A stretch of 64,000 nucleotides of DNA from DASXVX01 sp036504075 (GCA_036504075.1 DASXVX010000022.1:1-64000); one strand, 5' to 3'; shown: positions 41,561-50,420, numbered from the stretch's first letter. Program-made: numbers and translations. The notes: generated by a model from the letters alone, not told the origin.

Positions 41561-42661
41561 CTAGGTGATGTTGTGCCGGTCTTCCGGCCGGACGATGACC
41601 GTGTCGTAAATGGCGGTCCGGACGACCTCCTTGCCGTCCTCGCCGAAGCCCACGGCGTAGTCCCCGTCGATCTTGTACGAGGTAATGATCCGGTCGGTGG
41701 CGCCGAACAGTTGCAGGACGCCCAGCAACTCCTTGTCGGGCTTGCTGTAGGTGCTGATCGCCGGCTCCACGCCGGGCCCGAACATTTGCGCCAGGTAGTC
41801 CCGCGGGACCCACCGGGGCGGAATGTAGTACACGTTGGGCTCCGTGCCGAACTGCGGGTAGAGCGGCAGCGCGACTTTCGCCTTCTTCACGAGGTAGTTG
41901 ACCGGGCTGTTCTCATCGTTCACCCAGCCGAACAGCCGGATTTTACCGATGCAGGTAGCGATGCAGCGAGTCGCCTGCCCCTGTTCCACCCGGGGATAGC
42001 AGCCCACGCACTTCTCCGAAGTCGCCGTGGTCCCCCGGTACATGGGCTTCTTGTACGGGCAGGCCTGCATGCACTTGCGGTAGCCCCGGCAGCGACTCTG
42101 GTCGATCAGCACGATGCCGTCTTCCTGCCGCTTGTAAATCGCCTTGCGGGGACAGGCCGCCACGCAGGCCGGGTAGGTGCAGTGGTTGCAGATGCGGGGC
42201 AGGTAGAAGCCCCAGTTCCGGTGCTCCGGCAGCTTTTCGCCCCCGGGGCTGTGGCCCTGCGGGGTATCTTCGTAGGCGTTCGGGTAGCGCCACTCCTCAT
42301 CGGTCGGCAGGTAGCCCAGGGCGACCATGCCGCTGGAGGTCTGCTGGTTCACATCCCGCGCTTCGAAGACCGTCTTGCCGGCGTACTTGTCGCCCTGCCA
42401 CTCCTGCTCCCCGAGCAGCGAGAGCAGTTTTACGTCCCAGTTGGCCGGGTAGCCGCCGTACGGCTTCGACTCCACGTTGTTCCACCACATGTACTCCTGC
42501 CCCGGGCTGAACGTCCAGGTGGACTTGCAGGCCATGGTGCAGGTCTGGCAGCCGATGCAGCGGTTCAGGTTGAAGACCGCCGCAAATTGCCGCTTCGGCC
42601 GGTTGTCGGCGTAGAAATACTCCATCTCCCGGCCCAATTGCCAGTTCTTGACCTGGGCCAT
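41561..42661 (-). CDS. Molybdoenzyme beta subunit, Fe-S (NarH/SerB/EbdB type)
   Basis: 366 residues. Four cluster-binding groups: CIGCQTCTMACK, CNHCTYPACVAACP, CRGYRKCMQACP and CVGCYPRVEQG...CIATC. Tyr in CRGYRKC replaces a cysteine as in type II enzymes, which gives one [3Fe-4S] and three [4Fe-4S] clusters. No signal peptide of its own; it should be co-exported with alpha by the Tat system. The alpha stop is only 3 bp downstream-adjacent, so the operon is tight. Confidence 0.92.
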   Translation of the reverse strand: MAQVKNWQLGREMEYFYADNRPKRQFAAVFNLNRCIGCQTCTMACKSTWTFSPGQEYMWWNNVESKPYGGYPANWDVKLLSLLGEQEWQGDKYAGKTVFEARDVNQQTSSGMVALGYLPTDEEWRYPNAYEDTPQGHSPGGEKLPEHRNWGFYLPRICNHCTYPACVAACPRKAIYKRQEDGIVLIDQSRCRGYRKCMQACPYKKPMYRGTTATSEKCVGCYPRVEQGQATRCIATCIGKIRLFGWVNDENSPVNYLVKKAKVALPLYPQFGTEPNVYYIPPRWVPRDYLAQMFGPGVEPAISTYSKPDKELLGVLQLFGATDRIITSYKIDGDYAVGFGEDGKEVVRTAIYDTVIVRPEDRHNIT

Positions 42662-42664
42662 ACG

Positions 42665-45600
42665 CTAGCGGCCCCCCTTCACGAACTTGCCTGAGAGGTA
42701 CTGCTTCATCTTGTCGTTCTCGGCGCCCGGCGTGAAGCCGGTGGTCGCCCGGGTCCACTGGCCCTTGCCCTCCGGCCCGCCGTCCTCCGCCTTGGTCACC
42801 TTGACCAGCGTCTCCTTCGGGCAGGTGTTGGGGGCGTTCACGTCCACCTCGTAGCCTTCGCCGATCTCCTGGCCCAGGTAGCCCTTGCGGACCAGCGAGT
42901 CGGTCATCTGCGACGGCTGGAGCCAGCCGCGGGTGGCGCTCTGGTGCGATCCGGTCCGCACGTGGGCCATGTAGCCCGTGTTGGACTTGGCCAGGCCGTC
43001 GGCGCTGGTCTGGTTGGCCTTCACCGTCTTCGGCGATGCAATCCACATCCCATGCTTCATCATGGTGACGCCCTTCGGGTAGCCCGGGTTGAAGCGCACC
43101 CGGACCTTGAGGCGGGCGACCTCGTAATACGGGTCGGACTCCTTCCAGCCCACGTACGGCCGGTCTTCCGGGTTGGCGTCGACCCAGATGTAGTCGCCGT
43201 CCTTGATGCCCAGCGCCTTGCCGTCCTCCGGGTTCATGTGCACCTGCGCCTCGCCGGTGTGCGGCGTCCGCTTGTCGTTCCGGTACGGGTCGCCGAAGTT
43301 CGAATCCCAGATCACGTTGAAGTCGGTCATCGCCCACGACGAGTGAACACGGTGCCGGCTCTTGGGGGTCAGGAAATAGAACCGGTAACCCTTCTCCCAG
43401 AGCGGATTCTTGGAGGCCTTCGCCTGCGCCCAGGCCATTTTGATGTTCCGGACGGACCGCTCGCTGGCCCCGGTCGCCTCCGCCGGCACGTCGTTGACCG
43501 GCCGGATGAACGGGTGCGTGCCCACGATGACGTTCGGCAGGTACGGCGTCGCCTCCACCGGCTCCCGGTGGACGATGAGATTCTCGCCCAGGTTGATGAA
43601 CTCATCTTCATCCTTGTAAAGCTCGATCCGCCCGGTCTTGGTGTACCAGGGCTTGTGCTCGTGCACTTGCTCCCAGCCGAAAATCCGGGGGTAGGTCCGG
43701 AACATCATGAGCCAGTCCCGGTTGGACTCCATCAACTCGTTGATGTTGTAACCACTGGTGGTATACGAGGCGTCGGAGACCCGCTGCAGGTATACGTCGG
43801 TCCGATTCTCGTTGACGAACTTCCAGTAGTCGCTGTAGCGCTTGTCGCCCGTGAGTTCGGCCAGCTTGTTGGCGACGCCGGCCATGACTTCCACGTCTTG
43901 CTTGGACTCGTACATCGGCTTGAGCCCGCCCTTCCAGACGTTGAAGAACGGGTTGGAGCAGGCGGAGGTCATGTCCGGGTGGGTCAGTTCGGCCCAGGAC
44001 TGCACCGGGAAGACCACGTCGGCGTGCTCGCACGTGCCGGTCCACTCCCAGTCCTGGCTCACGATCATCTCCACGTTCTTGTTGACCACTTCGATCATGT
44101 TGTGCGCCCACTTGGCGTTGTTGAGGTGGTTGGAGTTGCAGATCCACCAGGCCTTGGTCGGCACCGGCATGTGGGACTGCCCGGTGTACATTTTGCCGTT
44201 CACTTCGAGCGGCCGGTCGCCGTAGTTCCAGTAGCAGGGATGTTCAGGCTTATAATACTTCTTGACCTTGACCTCCGTGGCCGGCGCCTTGGGGTCGAGG
44301 TTGGCGTTGAACGGATCCTCGGCCATCCAGGTCGGCAGGCCGGGGTGGTTCTCGCCCCGGTAGTTCCCCGCCCAGTGGGTGGTGTTGGCCCCGGGCTTGC
44401 CGACGTTGCCGGTGAGACTGACGATCAGGAAGCAGGCCCGTCCGGTCAGGTCGCAGTGGAAGTAGTGGTTGATCCCTTCGCCGGTGGCTAAATGCGCGGG
44501 CTTAATGGTCCCGAAGTCATGTGCGAGTTGCTCGATCAGCTCTTTCGGGGAGCCGGTGATTTCGGCCGCGGCCTCGGGCGTATACTCCGCCACGTGCTCC
44601 TTGTAAAGCTGGAAGCCGGTCTTGCATTCCACAGTCTTGCCGTCGGCCAGTTGCACCGTGAAGGAACCCTCGAGCGCCGGGTCGTACGGCGTGTTGGCTC
44701 CCACTTGATCGCGGTTGATGACCTTCGGGCCGTTCGACTTCGCATCCCAGATGACGAAGTCGCCCCACTTCTCCCGCAGCTCCGGCTTGATCTTCTGGAC
44801 CTTGACGGAGTAGCCGGTCAGCGTGCTGGTGGGCGTGCCCAGGTCCTTGTTGGTCAGCCGCTTCAGCGTGTCCGTCCGAATCAGCAGCGGCAGGTCGGTG
44901 TGCTGCTTCACAAAGTCGTAGTCGATCAACTTGTCGCGGTAGAGCACGTTGGCCACGCCCAGCAGCAGGGCGGTGTCCGAGCCGGGCCGCACGGGAATCC
45001 AGTAGTCGGACTTCTGGCTCGCCGGGCTGTACTCCGGGGAGATGTTGACGACCTTGCCGCCCCGCTCGATAATTTCGATCCACCAGTGGGCGTCGGCCAT
45101 TTTGTTCTCGACCTGGTTCTTGCCCAGGAAGACCATGAGCTTGGTGTTCCGGAAGTCGTTCATGTCCACGTCGGAACACTTGACGCCGGTGGACATCGGA
45201 TGGCCGGGGTTCAGGTCACCGTGCCAGTCGTAGCTGGACCACTGGCGGGCGCCGTACTTGCCGTCGTAAAGCGCCAGCATGTTGGCGAAGCGGGCCAGCG
45301 AATTAATGCGGATAACGCCGTTGAGCGCCATGCCGTTGCGGAACTTCATGGTCTGGGCGCCGGTGCCATGCATGGCTTCGACCATCTCTTTGGGATAGCC
45401 CTGGGCCAGCAGCCGTTTGGCACCTTCCTCGCCGGCATAGGTCTTCATGATGTGGAGCATCGTCTGGGCGACCAGCGTGTTGGCCTCGTCCCAGGAGACC
45501 CGGACAAAGTCGTCGTAGCCCCGCTTGAAGTACTTCTCCTTCACGTCGGCCTGGGTCTGGTCGGGCCAGCCGGCGGCGACCCAATCCTTCCAGCCCTTGC

Positions 45601-46042
45601 GGACCATGGGGTACTTCGTGCGGTGCGGCCCGTAAATCCGCCGGGGCAGCGTGTAGCCTTTCAGGCAGCCCCGCGGATGCCAGGACTGGGTGGTCTGGGT
45701 GCCGTAGATGTCGGTGGCCTTGCCCTCTGTATAGGGCGGCTCCACCCGCACCATGACGCCGTTGCGGACCACGCCCTTCACCCGGCAGTTGTGCGTGCAG
45801 TTGGGCACGCAGACGAACGTGAACTCGGAATCGAACTTGTACTGGTCGCGGTAGAGCTTCTCCCAGTCCCGGTTCGGGTAGACCGCCAGCGGGTTGTCCA
45901 CCACGAACGGCCGCAGCGTCACCAGGTCGGCCCGCGCCCACTTGGCCGTCCCCAGAATCGTCATGCCGCCCAGTGCGGCCCCCGTAGTGATGAGAAAGTT
46001 CCGCCGGGTCAAGTCGAACTGCTTTTTCTCAGGTTCCGACAC
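42665..46042 (-). CDS. Type II DMSO-reductase-family molybdoenzyme, catalytic alpha subunit
   Basis: 1125 residues from GTG 46042 (GAGGAGG upstream); ATG 46063 is the longer alternative. A Tat signal begins LTRRNFLITTGAAL (residues 11-24). The FS0 cluster motif is C78-x3-C82-x3-C86-x39-C126; in NarG the first ligand is His, here Cys. Asp272 in SSYDWHGDL matches the molybdenum-ligating Asp of type II enzymes. Later segments include WSSYDWHGDLNPGHP and HVRTGSHQSATRGW. Relatives reduce nitrate, selenate or (per)chlorate or hydroxylate hydrocarbons. The sequence does not settle the substrate. Exported, anchored through gamma or the membrane protein. Confidence 0.9.
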   Translation of the reverse strand: MSEPEKKQFDLTRRNFLITTGAALGGMTILGTAKWARADLVTLRPFVVDNPLAVYPNRDWEKLYRDQYKFDSEFTFVCVPNCTHNCRVKGVVRNGVMVRVEPPYTEGKATDIYGTQTTQSWHPRGCLKGYTLPRRIYGPHRTKYPMVRKGWKDWVAAGWPDQTQADVKEKYFKRGYDDFVRVSWDEANTLVAQTMLHIMKTYAGEEGAKRLLAQGYPKEMVEAMHGTGAQTMKFRNGMALNGVIRINSLARFANMLALYDGKYGARQWSSYDWHGDLNPGHPMSTGVKCSDVDMNDFRNTKLMVFLGKNQVENKMADAHWWIEIIERGGKVVNISPEYSPASQKSDYWIPVRPGSDTALLLGVANVLYRDKLIDYDFVKQHTDLPLLIRTDTLKRLTNKDLGTPTSTLTGYSVKVQKIKPELREKWGDFVIWDAKSNGPKVINRDQVGANTPYDPALEGSFTVQLADGKTVECKTGFQLYKEHVAEYTPEAAAEITGSPKELIEQLAHDFGTIKPAHLATGEGINHYFHCDLTGRACFLIVSLTGNVGKPGANTTHWAGNYRGENHPGLPTWMAEDPFNANLDPKAPATEVKVKKYYKPEHPCYWNYGDRPLEVNGKMYTGQSHMPVPTKAWWICNSNHLNNAKWAHNMIEVVNKNVEMIVSQDWEWTGTCEHADVVFPVQSWAELTHPDMTSACSNPFFNVWKGGLKPMYESKQDVEVMAGVANKLAELTGDKRYSDYWKFVNENRTDVYLQRVSDASYTTSGYNINELMESNRDWLMMFRTYPRIFGWEQVHEHKPWYTKTGRIELYKDEDEFINLGENLIVHREPVEATPYLPNVIVGTHPFIRPVNDVPAEATGASERSVRNIKMAWAQAKASKNPLWEKGYRFYFLTPKSRHRVHSSWAMTDFNVIWDSNFGDPYRNDKRTPHTGEAQVHMNPEDGKALGIKDGDYIWVDANPEDRPYVGWKESDPYYEVARLKVRVRFNPGYPKGVTMMKHGMWIASPKTVKANQTSADGLAKSNTGYMAHVRTGSHQSATRGWLQPSQMTDSLVRKGYLGQEIGEGYEVDVNAPNTCPKETLVKVTKAEDGGPEGKGQWTRATTGFTPGAENDKMKQYLSGKFVKGGR

Positions 46043-46235
46043 GGTCTGCCTCCTCTCTGACACGGGCGATCAGATGCCGCACCCAGTCCTCCCCGAAGCG
46101 TGTGTACGCCTGGTGCGGCCCCCGGTAAAACGGGTTCTGAAACACGGCCAGCACTGCTTCCCGAGAGTAACCCATGTGTGCGAACTCCTCGGCGAAGCAC
46201 TGGGCCATGAGCCCCAACTCAGCTTCGTCACCCAT
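46029..46235 (-). CDS. Small 68-residue protein heading the molybdoenzyme operon
   Basis: ATG 46235 behind GGGGAAGGGG. Starts MGDEAELGLMAQCFAEEFAH and continues with NPFYRGPHQAYTRFGEDWV; helical, soluble. It overlaps the alpha start by 14 bp, so it is co-translated with alpha. I do not know the family, but position argues for a role in assembly or redox tuning of the molybdoenzyme. Confidence 0.7.
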   Translation of the reverse strand: MGDEAELGLMAQCFAEEFAHMGYSREAVLAVFQNPFYRGPHQAYTRFGEDWVRHLIARVREEADRVGT

Positions 46236-46519
46236 CCCCTTCCCCCCCCAAAAAGGACCATGCCTATGCACCTTCAGCGTACGTACAAGTGACTGGTCAG
46301 AGCAGTGACACCCGTACTTAAGTCACAGGACATATGTCCCGGTACTTTCGGCGGCCCCGCGCCGAAAGTGCCGCCGGTCGCCGGCAGCATTTTCCTCAGG
46401 CCAGTCAACGCTTCCGGGGAAAATGCGGGAGGCAAGTAATCTCCGATACTTTTGGAGGAGAAACCTCCTCCTTTTGTCGTATCCCTGGTAAGAGGCCATC
46501 TATCGGGAGGGGTAGGGCG
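46236..46519. promoter_or_regulatory. Divergent control region, molybdoenzyme operon / response regulator
   Basis: 284 bp. Holds a perfect 12-bp palindrome GGACATATGTCC (46328-46339), a perfect 10-bp-stem hairpin ACTTTCGGCG / CGCCGAAAGT (46344-46369), and a terminator-like hairpin 46454-46475 just before the regulator gene. No FNR-type TTGAT-N4-ATCAA site and no clear -35/-10 pair is seen. The palindrome is the best candidate binding site for the NarL-type regulator encoded next. Confidence 0.5.
46454..46475 (+). terminator. Terminator-like hairpin in the leader of the response regulator
   Basis: GGAGGAG (46454-46460) pairs with CTCCTCC (46465-46471) over AAAC, then TTTTG. It lies 45 bp before the regulator ATG, so it may attenuate that gene or end a transcript from the left. 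Confidence 0.5.
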
Positions 46520-47176
46520 ATGACGACCATATTGGTGGTGGACGATCACAGCGTGGTCCGCATGGGGCTGGTGGCACTCCTGTCCCGCTCGCCCGGCCTC
46601 CAGGTGGTAGGCGAGGCCGCGCGAATGGATGAGGCCATCGACCGGGTCCGGTCCCTGGCTCCGGACGTGGTGCTGATGGACGTGCGGCTGCCGGACGGCA
46701 GCGGCATCGAAGGCTGCCGGATCATCCGGCAGGGGCAGCCCGAGACGAAAGTGCTGATGCTGACCTCCTTCGACGACAAGGATGCCGCCGTGGCCGCCGT
46801 GATCGCCGGAGCGTCAGGCTACCTGCTGAAGCAGGTGGAGCCCGAGGAACTGGTGCGGGCGGTGCGGCTGGTGGCCGAGGGGCTGTCGCTGCTGGACCCG
46901 TCGATCACCCGGGGGGTGCTGGACCACCTGCGGGCGGGCGGGTCGGGACTCGCCGGCGAAGCCGACCTGACGGACCGGGAGCGCTCCATTCTCAACCTGG
47001 TGGGCGAAGGGCTGACCAACCGGGAGATTGCCGGCCGGCTTTACCTGAGCGAGAAAACCGTGCGAAATTATGTCTCGAGCATTCTCCAGAAGCTGAACCT
47101 GTCGAACCGGACCCAGGCCGCTACATACGTGAGCCGGCGGCGGCTCCTGGGCGGCGGAGACTCCCCGCACAAATGA
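46520..47176 (+). CDS. NarL/FixJ-family response regulator
   Basis: 218 residues, ATG 46520 behind GGGAGGGG. The receiver domain has DDH near residue 8-10, the phospho-Asp in VVLMDVRLPDGSG and the Lys in GYLLKQVEPEE. The LuxR-type helix-turn-helix is LTDRERSILNLVGEGLTNRE followed by IAGRLYLSEKTVRNYVSSIL. Divergent from the molybdoenzyme operon and so its likely regulator. The cognate kinase may be the PAS-GAF protein at 28.6-30.0 kb. The stop overlaps an ATG of the next gene. Confidence 0.9.
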   Translation: MTTILVVDDHSVVRMGLVALLSRSPGLQVVGEAARMDEAIDRVRSLAPDVVLMDVRLPDGSGIEGCRIIRQGQPETKVLMLTSFDDKDAAVAAVIAGASGYLLKQVEPEELVRAVRLVAEGLSLLDPSITRGVLDHLRAGGSGLAGEADLTDRERSILNLVGEGLTNREIAGRLYLSEKTVRNYVSSILQKLNLSNRTQAATYVSRRRLLGGGDSPHK

Positions 47177-47187
47177 GGTGTGTGATG

Positions 47188-48030
47188 ATGAAAGGCAAAG
47201 TCTGTCTCATTACCGGCGCTACCTCCGGCATCGGGCGGGAGGCCGCTCTGGGGCTGGCCCGACTGGGGGCGCACGTCGTGCTGGTCGCCCGCGACCAGGC
47301 CCGGGGTGAAGCCGTGGTCGCCGACATAAAGGCCCAGACCGGGAACATGAACATTGATCTCCTGCTGGGCGACCTCTCCGCCATGCAGTCCGTGCGGGCG
47401 GTGGCCGCCGCGTTCCGGGACCGCTACGACCGGCTGGACGTGCTGGTCAACAACGCCGGGGGCGCTTTCGGCCGGCGCATGCTTACGGAAGACGGGTTTG
47501 AGTACACCTTTGCCCTCAACCACCTGAGCTACTTTCTGCTGACCAACCTGCTGCTAGACCGGCTCAAGGCGTCAGGTCCGGCCCGCATCGTCAACGTCTC
47601 CTCCGCGGGGCACGTCGGGGGCCGCATTGACTTCGACGACCTGATGGCCGGGCGAAAGTACAGGACCTTTAAGGCATACGCCGATTCGAAACTGGCAAAT
47701 GTGCTCTTCACTTATGAACTGGCCCGGCGACTCGCCGGGACCGGCATCACCGCAAACTGTCTGCACCCCGGCACGGTATACACCGGCATTTGGGAGAAGA
47801 CTCGGCACCGTGCGATCTTCTTGATTACCCTGTTCAGGAAGTTCATGCTGACGCCCGCGCAGGGCGCCGATACCATCATGTATCTGGCGACCTCGCCGGA
47901 CGTGGACGGCGTCACCGGGAAGTACTTCGAAAAGCGGCGTGCCATCCGGTCGAGCCGCAGGTCCTACGACGAAGCAGTGGCCCGACAACTGTGGCGAGCA
48001 AGCTGCCGGCTGACCGGCCTGCCGGAATAG
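47188..48030 (+). CDS. Short-chain dehydrogenase/reductase, copy 1
   Basis: 280 residues from ATG 47188 (GAGGTG 7 bases upstream; ATG 47185 also possible). Cofactor motif TGATSGIGREAALGLARLGA; VLVNNAGGAF; catalytic Ser in IVNVSSAGHVGG and Tyr-x3-Lys in YADSKLANVLF. Resembles retinol-dehydrogenase-like SDRs, with NADP(H) favoured by the Arg in VARDQARG. Paired with a close paralogue immediately downstream. Confidence 0.88.
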   Translation: MKGKVCLITGATSGIGREAALGLARLGAHVVLVARDQARGEAVVADIKAQTGNMNIDLLLGDLSAMQSVRAVAAAFRDRYDRLDVLVNNAGGAFGRRMLTEDGFEYTFALNHLSYFLLTNLLLDRLKASGPARIVNVSSAGHVGGRIDFDDLMAGRKYRTFKAYADSKLANVLFTYELARRLAGTGITANCLHPGTVYTGIWEKTRHRAIFLITLFRKFMLTPAQGADTIMYLATSPDVDGVTGKYFEKRRAIRSSRRSYDEAVARQLWRASCRLTGLPE

Positions 48031-48051
48031 AAGATTAGGGGGAATTGGCTG

Positions 48052-48912
48052 ATGACCGGAAACCTCGCAAACATGGAAGGAAAGCTCTGCCTCATTACTG
48101 GCTCTACATCCGGCATCGGTCGGGAAACAGCCCTCGCATTGGCCCGGCTGGGGGCGCACGTCGTACTCGTGGCCCGGGACCAGCAGAAAGGCGAAGCCAC
48201 CGTCGCCGACATCAAGGCGCAAACCGGGAACAGCCACGTCGACCTGCTGCTGGCCGACCTGTCCGTCCAGGCCTCGGTCCGGCAATTGGCGGACGAGTTC
48301 ATCAGCCGCTACGGCAAGCTGGACGTGCTGGTCAACAACGCCGGGGCGCTTCTGGGCAAGCGGCGTGTGTCGAAGGACGGGCTGGAGTACACCTTTGCCC
48401 TGAACCACCTGAACTACTTTCTGCTGACCAACCTGCTGCTGGACCGGCTGAAGGCGTCGGCCCGCATCATCAATGTGGCGTCGGAGGCTTCCCGAATGGG
48501 CGGGGACATCGACTTCAGCGACCTGAACCTGGCGGACGGCTACAGCTCCTGGAAGGCGTATGGCCGGTCGAAGCTGGCGAATATCCTGTTTACGTACGAA
48601 CTGGCCCGGCGGCTGGAAGGCACCGGCGTCACGGTCAATGCCATGCATCCGGGCGGCGTGGCTACCAACTTTGGCACGGGCAACAACGCCTTCATGAACG
48701 CGGCCATGAAGCTGGTCCGGCCGTTCATGCTCACCCCGGCCCAGGGGGCCGACACGGTCGTCTACCTGGCGGCTTCGCCCGCCGTGGAAGGCGTAACCGG
48801 CAAGTACTGGGCCAAGCGGAAGCCGATTCCGTCGAAGCCGGTCTCGTATGACGAGGTGGTGGCGAAACGGCTCTGGCAGGCGAGCGTAAAGCTGACGGGC
48901 CTGGCGAAATAA
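48052..48912 (+). CDS. Short-chain dehydrogenase/reductase, copy 2
   Basis: 286 residues, GGGGGA before ATG 48052. Same family and length as the previous gene, with near-identical stretches (ALARLGAHVVLVARDQQKGE, DIKAQTGN, NHLNYFLLTNLLLDRLKAS). Motifs are TGSTSGIGRE, VLVNNAGALLGK, and YGRSKLANILF for the Tyr/Lys pair; the Ser region reads INVASEASRMGG. A tandem duplication that has since diverged, especially after the active site. Confidence 0.88.
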   Translation: MTGNLANMEGKLCLITGSTSGIGRETALALARLGAHVVLVARDQQKGEATVADIKAQTGNSHVDLLLADLSVQASVRQLADEFISRYGKLDVLVNNAGALLGKRRVSKDGLEYTFALNHLNYFLLTNLLLDRLKASARIINVASEASRMGGDIDFSDLNLADGYSSWKAYGRSKLANILFTYELARRLEGTGVTVNAMHPGGVATNFGTGNNAFMNAAMKLVRPFMLTPAQGADTVVYLAASPAVEGVTGKYWAKRKPIPSKPVSYDEVVAKRLWQASVKLTGLAK

Positions 48913-49079
48913 GCGGGGGCTCGTCTGCGTTAACCCGACCAGCAGCCGCGATCGAATTGGAAGGCCCCATCGACCCGGACGCGACGGAGTTGACCGGGTC
49001 GAAGGCGTGGACCGAAGGTTCCAAGCAGGTTTCGGTCCGGCGGAATCTGACGTCCCAGGTGGGCAAATAGCAGTTGAAT
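48913..49079 (+). pseudogene. Possible gene remnant
   Basis: A plus-strand frame without a convincing start runs through this gap and ends at TAG 49068-49070. The last residues have ordinary protein composition (e.g. IELEGPIDPDATELTGSKAW). No ribosome binding site or ATG serves it. It may be the 3' end of a lost gene, or chance in high-GC DNA. Confidence 0.25.
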
Positions 49080-49105
49080 GGGCCTCCCGTGTGGGAGGCC
49101 CTTCT
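49080..49105. terminator. Bidirectional terminator
   Basis: GGGCCTCCC (49080-49088) and GGGAGGCCC (49093-49101) form a perfect stem with a 4-base loop, then TTCTC. Confidence 0.8.
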
Positions 49106-49152
49106 CAAGCGGCTTTTTGATTTCGTTTTGCTTCGGCCGCCGGTGAAGTCCG

Positions 49153-49545
49153 CTAGCGCAGGGACACCCCGCCACGAACGAAGTAGGCAAGGGCCATCAA
49201 AACGAGGATGACGGCGTTGAAGACGGCACCCCGGTAAGCGGGGGCCCAGTCGAGCAGAATGAGTACGGTAGACAATGCGATCGTTCCCAACATGACTGGG
49301 ATCCACCAGTCATGCTCTAGCAGAAGGCCGGCGAGTGCGAGAACGAACCCGAGGGCAGCCATCAGCCACAGAATCGCAAAAACGCGCATGCCCATTCCAC
49401 CCACCTCCCAGCGGCCTCCCGCCAGGGTCGTCTTGTAGGGAAGTTCCGCGATTGCGGCCAGCGGCCAATAAGCGACAAACCCCATGACATGAATGAGACC
49501 ATGGGCGGCCGCAATGGCGACTGCTACGTAAAGAAGGATCTTCAT
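49153..49545 (-). CDS. Four-helix membrane protein
   Basis: 130 residues, ATG behind AGGAGAGG. Four hydrophobic segments: ILLYVAVAIAAAHGLIHVMG, VFAILWLMAALGFVLALAGL, WIPVMLGTIALSTVLILLDW and AVFNAVILVLMALAYFV. The conserved-looking AHGLIHVMGF in helix 1 is reminiscent of small DoxX/ABC-permease-like hypotheticals. Function unknown. Confidence 0.75.
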   Translation of the reverse strand: MKILLYVAVAIAAAHGLIHVMGFVAYWPLAAIAELPYKTTLAGGRWEVGGMGMRVFAILWLMAALGFVLALAGLLLEHDWWIPVMLGTIALSTVLILLDWAPAYRGAVFNAVILVLMALAYFVRGGVSLR

Positions 49546-49687
49546 GGTATCAACCTCTCCTGATGAGGGACGTTTGCGAACCTGGCTTGATCCACCCTGA
49601 TGATATCAGAGTGCGGGGGGTGAATTCGTCCCTCGAAGGAGTGAACCGTGCGGGGGAGTGGGAGTAATTCGGGTTGAGTTGACGGGC

Positions 49688-50280
49688 TTACCAGGCGATC
49701 GGCTTGCGCCCGGAAAAGAAGCCGCCGCTGGGTCCGTCGGGCGGCAGGGTGGCCAGCCAGATGGCCGTATCGGCGCCCTGGGCGGGTGTCAGCGGGGCCT
49801 GCGGTCCGCCCATCGCGGTGTGGACCCACCCGGGGCACATGCTGTTCACCAACACGCCGGTGCCGCGCAGTTCCGCAGCCAGTATGCGGGTCATGGCGTT
49901 GAGGGCGGCCTTGGACATCCGGTAGGCGGCGGTGCGCCGACCCATCGATTGCAGTTGCCCCATCTCGGAAGAGACGTTCACAATGCGCCCGTCCTGCTGC
50001 GCCCGCATCATGGACGCGAACGCCTGGCACATCAGAAGCGCTAGAACTGCGCCTCCACGGCCGCCTGGACACCGGCCGCATCGGCCACGTCCAGCGGGCA
50101 GTAGCTGACGGGCAGTCCGCGGGACGCAAGGGCGGCGGTTGCCTCCGCCCCCCGCCGTGGGTCCCGACTGGTGAGAATGGTGTGAATCCCGCGTTCGGCC
50201 AACAACCGGGCAATCTCGAACCCGATGCCGCGATTTGCGCCCGTGACCAGTGCGATTCGTTCCGACTCCTTCATCTTCAT
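49688..50280 (-). pseudogene. Short-chain dehydrogenase pseudogene (internal deletion with frameshift)
   Basis: The 5' part (from 50280) reads a normal SDR start, IALVTGANRGIGFEIARLLA, to VQAAVEAQF, where it hits TAG at 50041-50043. The 3' part continues in another frame from LLMCQAFASMMRAQ through IVNVSSEMGQ and the YRMSKAALNAMT Tyr/Lys pair to the end at 49688. The segment that should hold the NNAG motif and about 40 residues is missing at the junction. So both a deletion and a frameshift have occurred, and no active enzyme can be made. A single assembly error would explain the frame change but not the lost segment. Confidence 0.75.
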
Positions 50281-50420
50281 GCCTCGCGTTCGTTCCCACA
50301 AGTCCTATTTTACGCTTCCTGGCAGATGCCCGGACTCGCACAGGCTGGAAGTCCAGCCTGTAGCAGGTGCGCCGGCGTACGGTTTATGGCGCCCGCGGGC
50401 ATACTTGTAACGGTGATACG

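Noticed and set aside
46236..46519. FNR/Anr box upstream of the molybdoenzyme operon
   Set aside because: No TTGAT-N4-ATCAA was found; only an unrelated palindrome is present.
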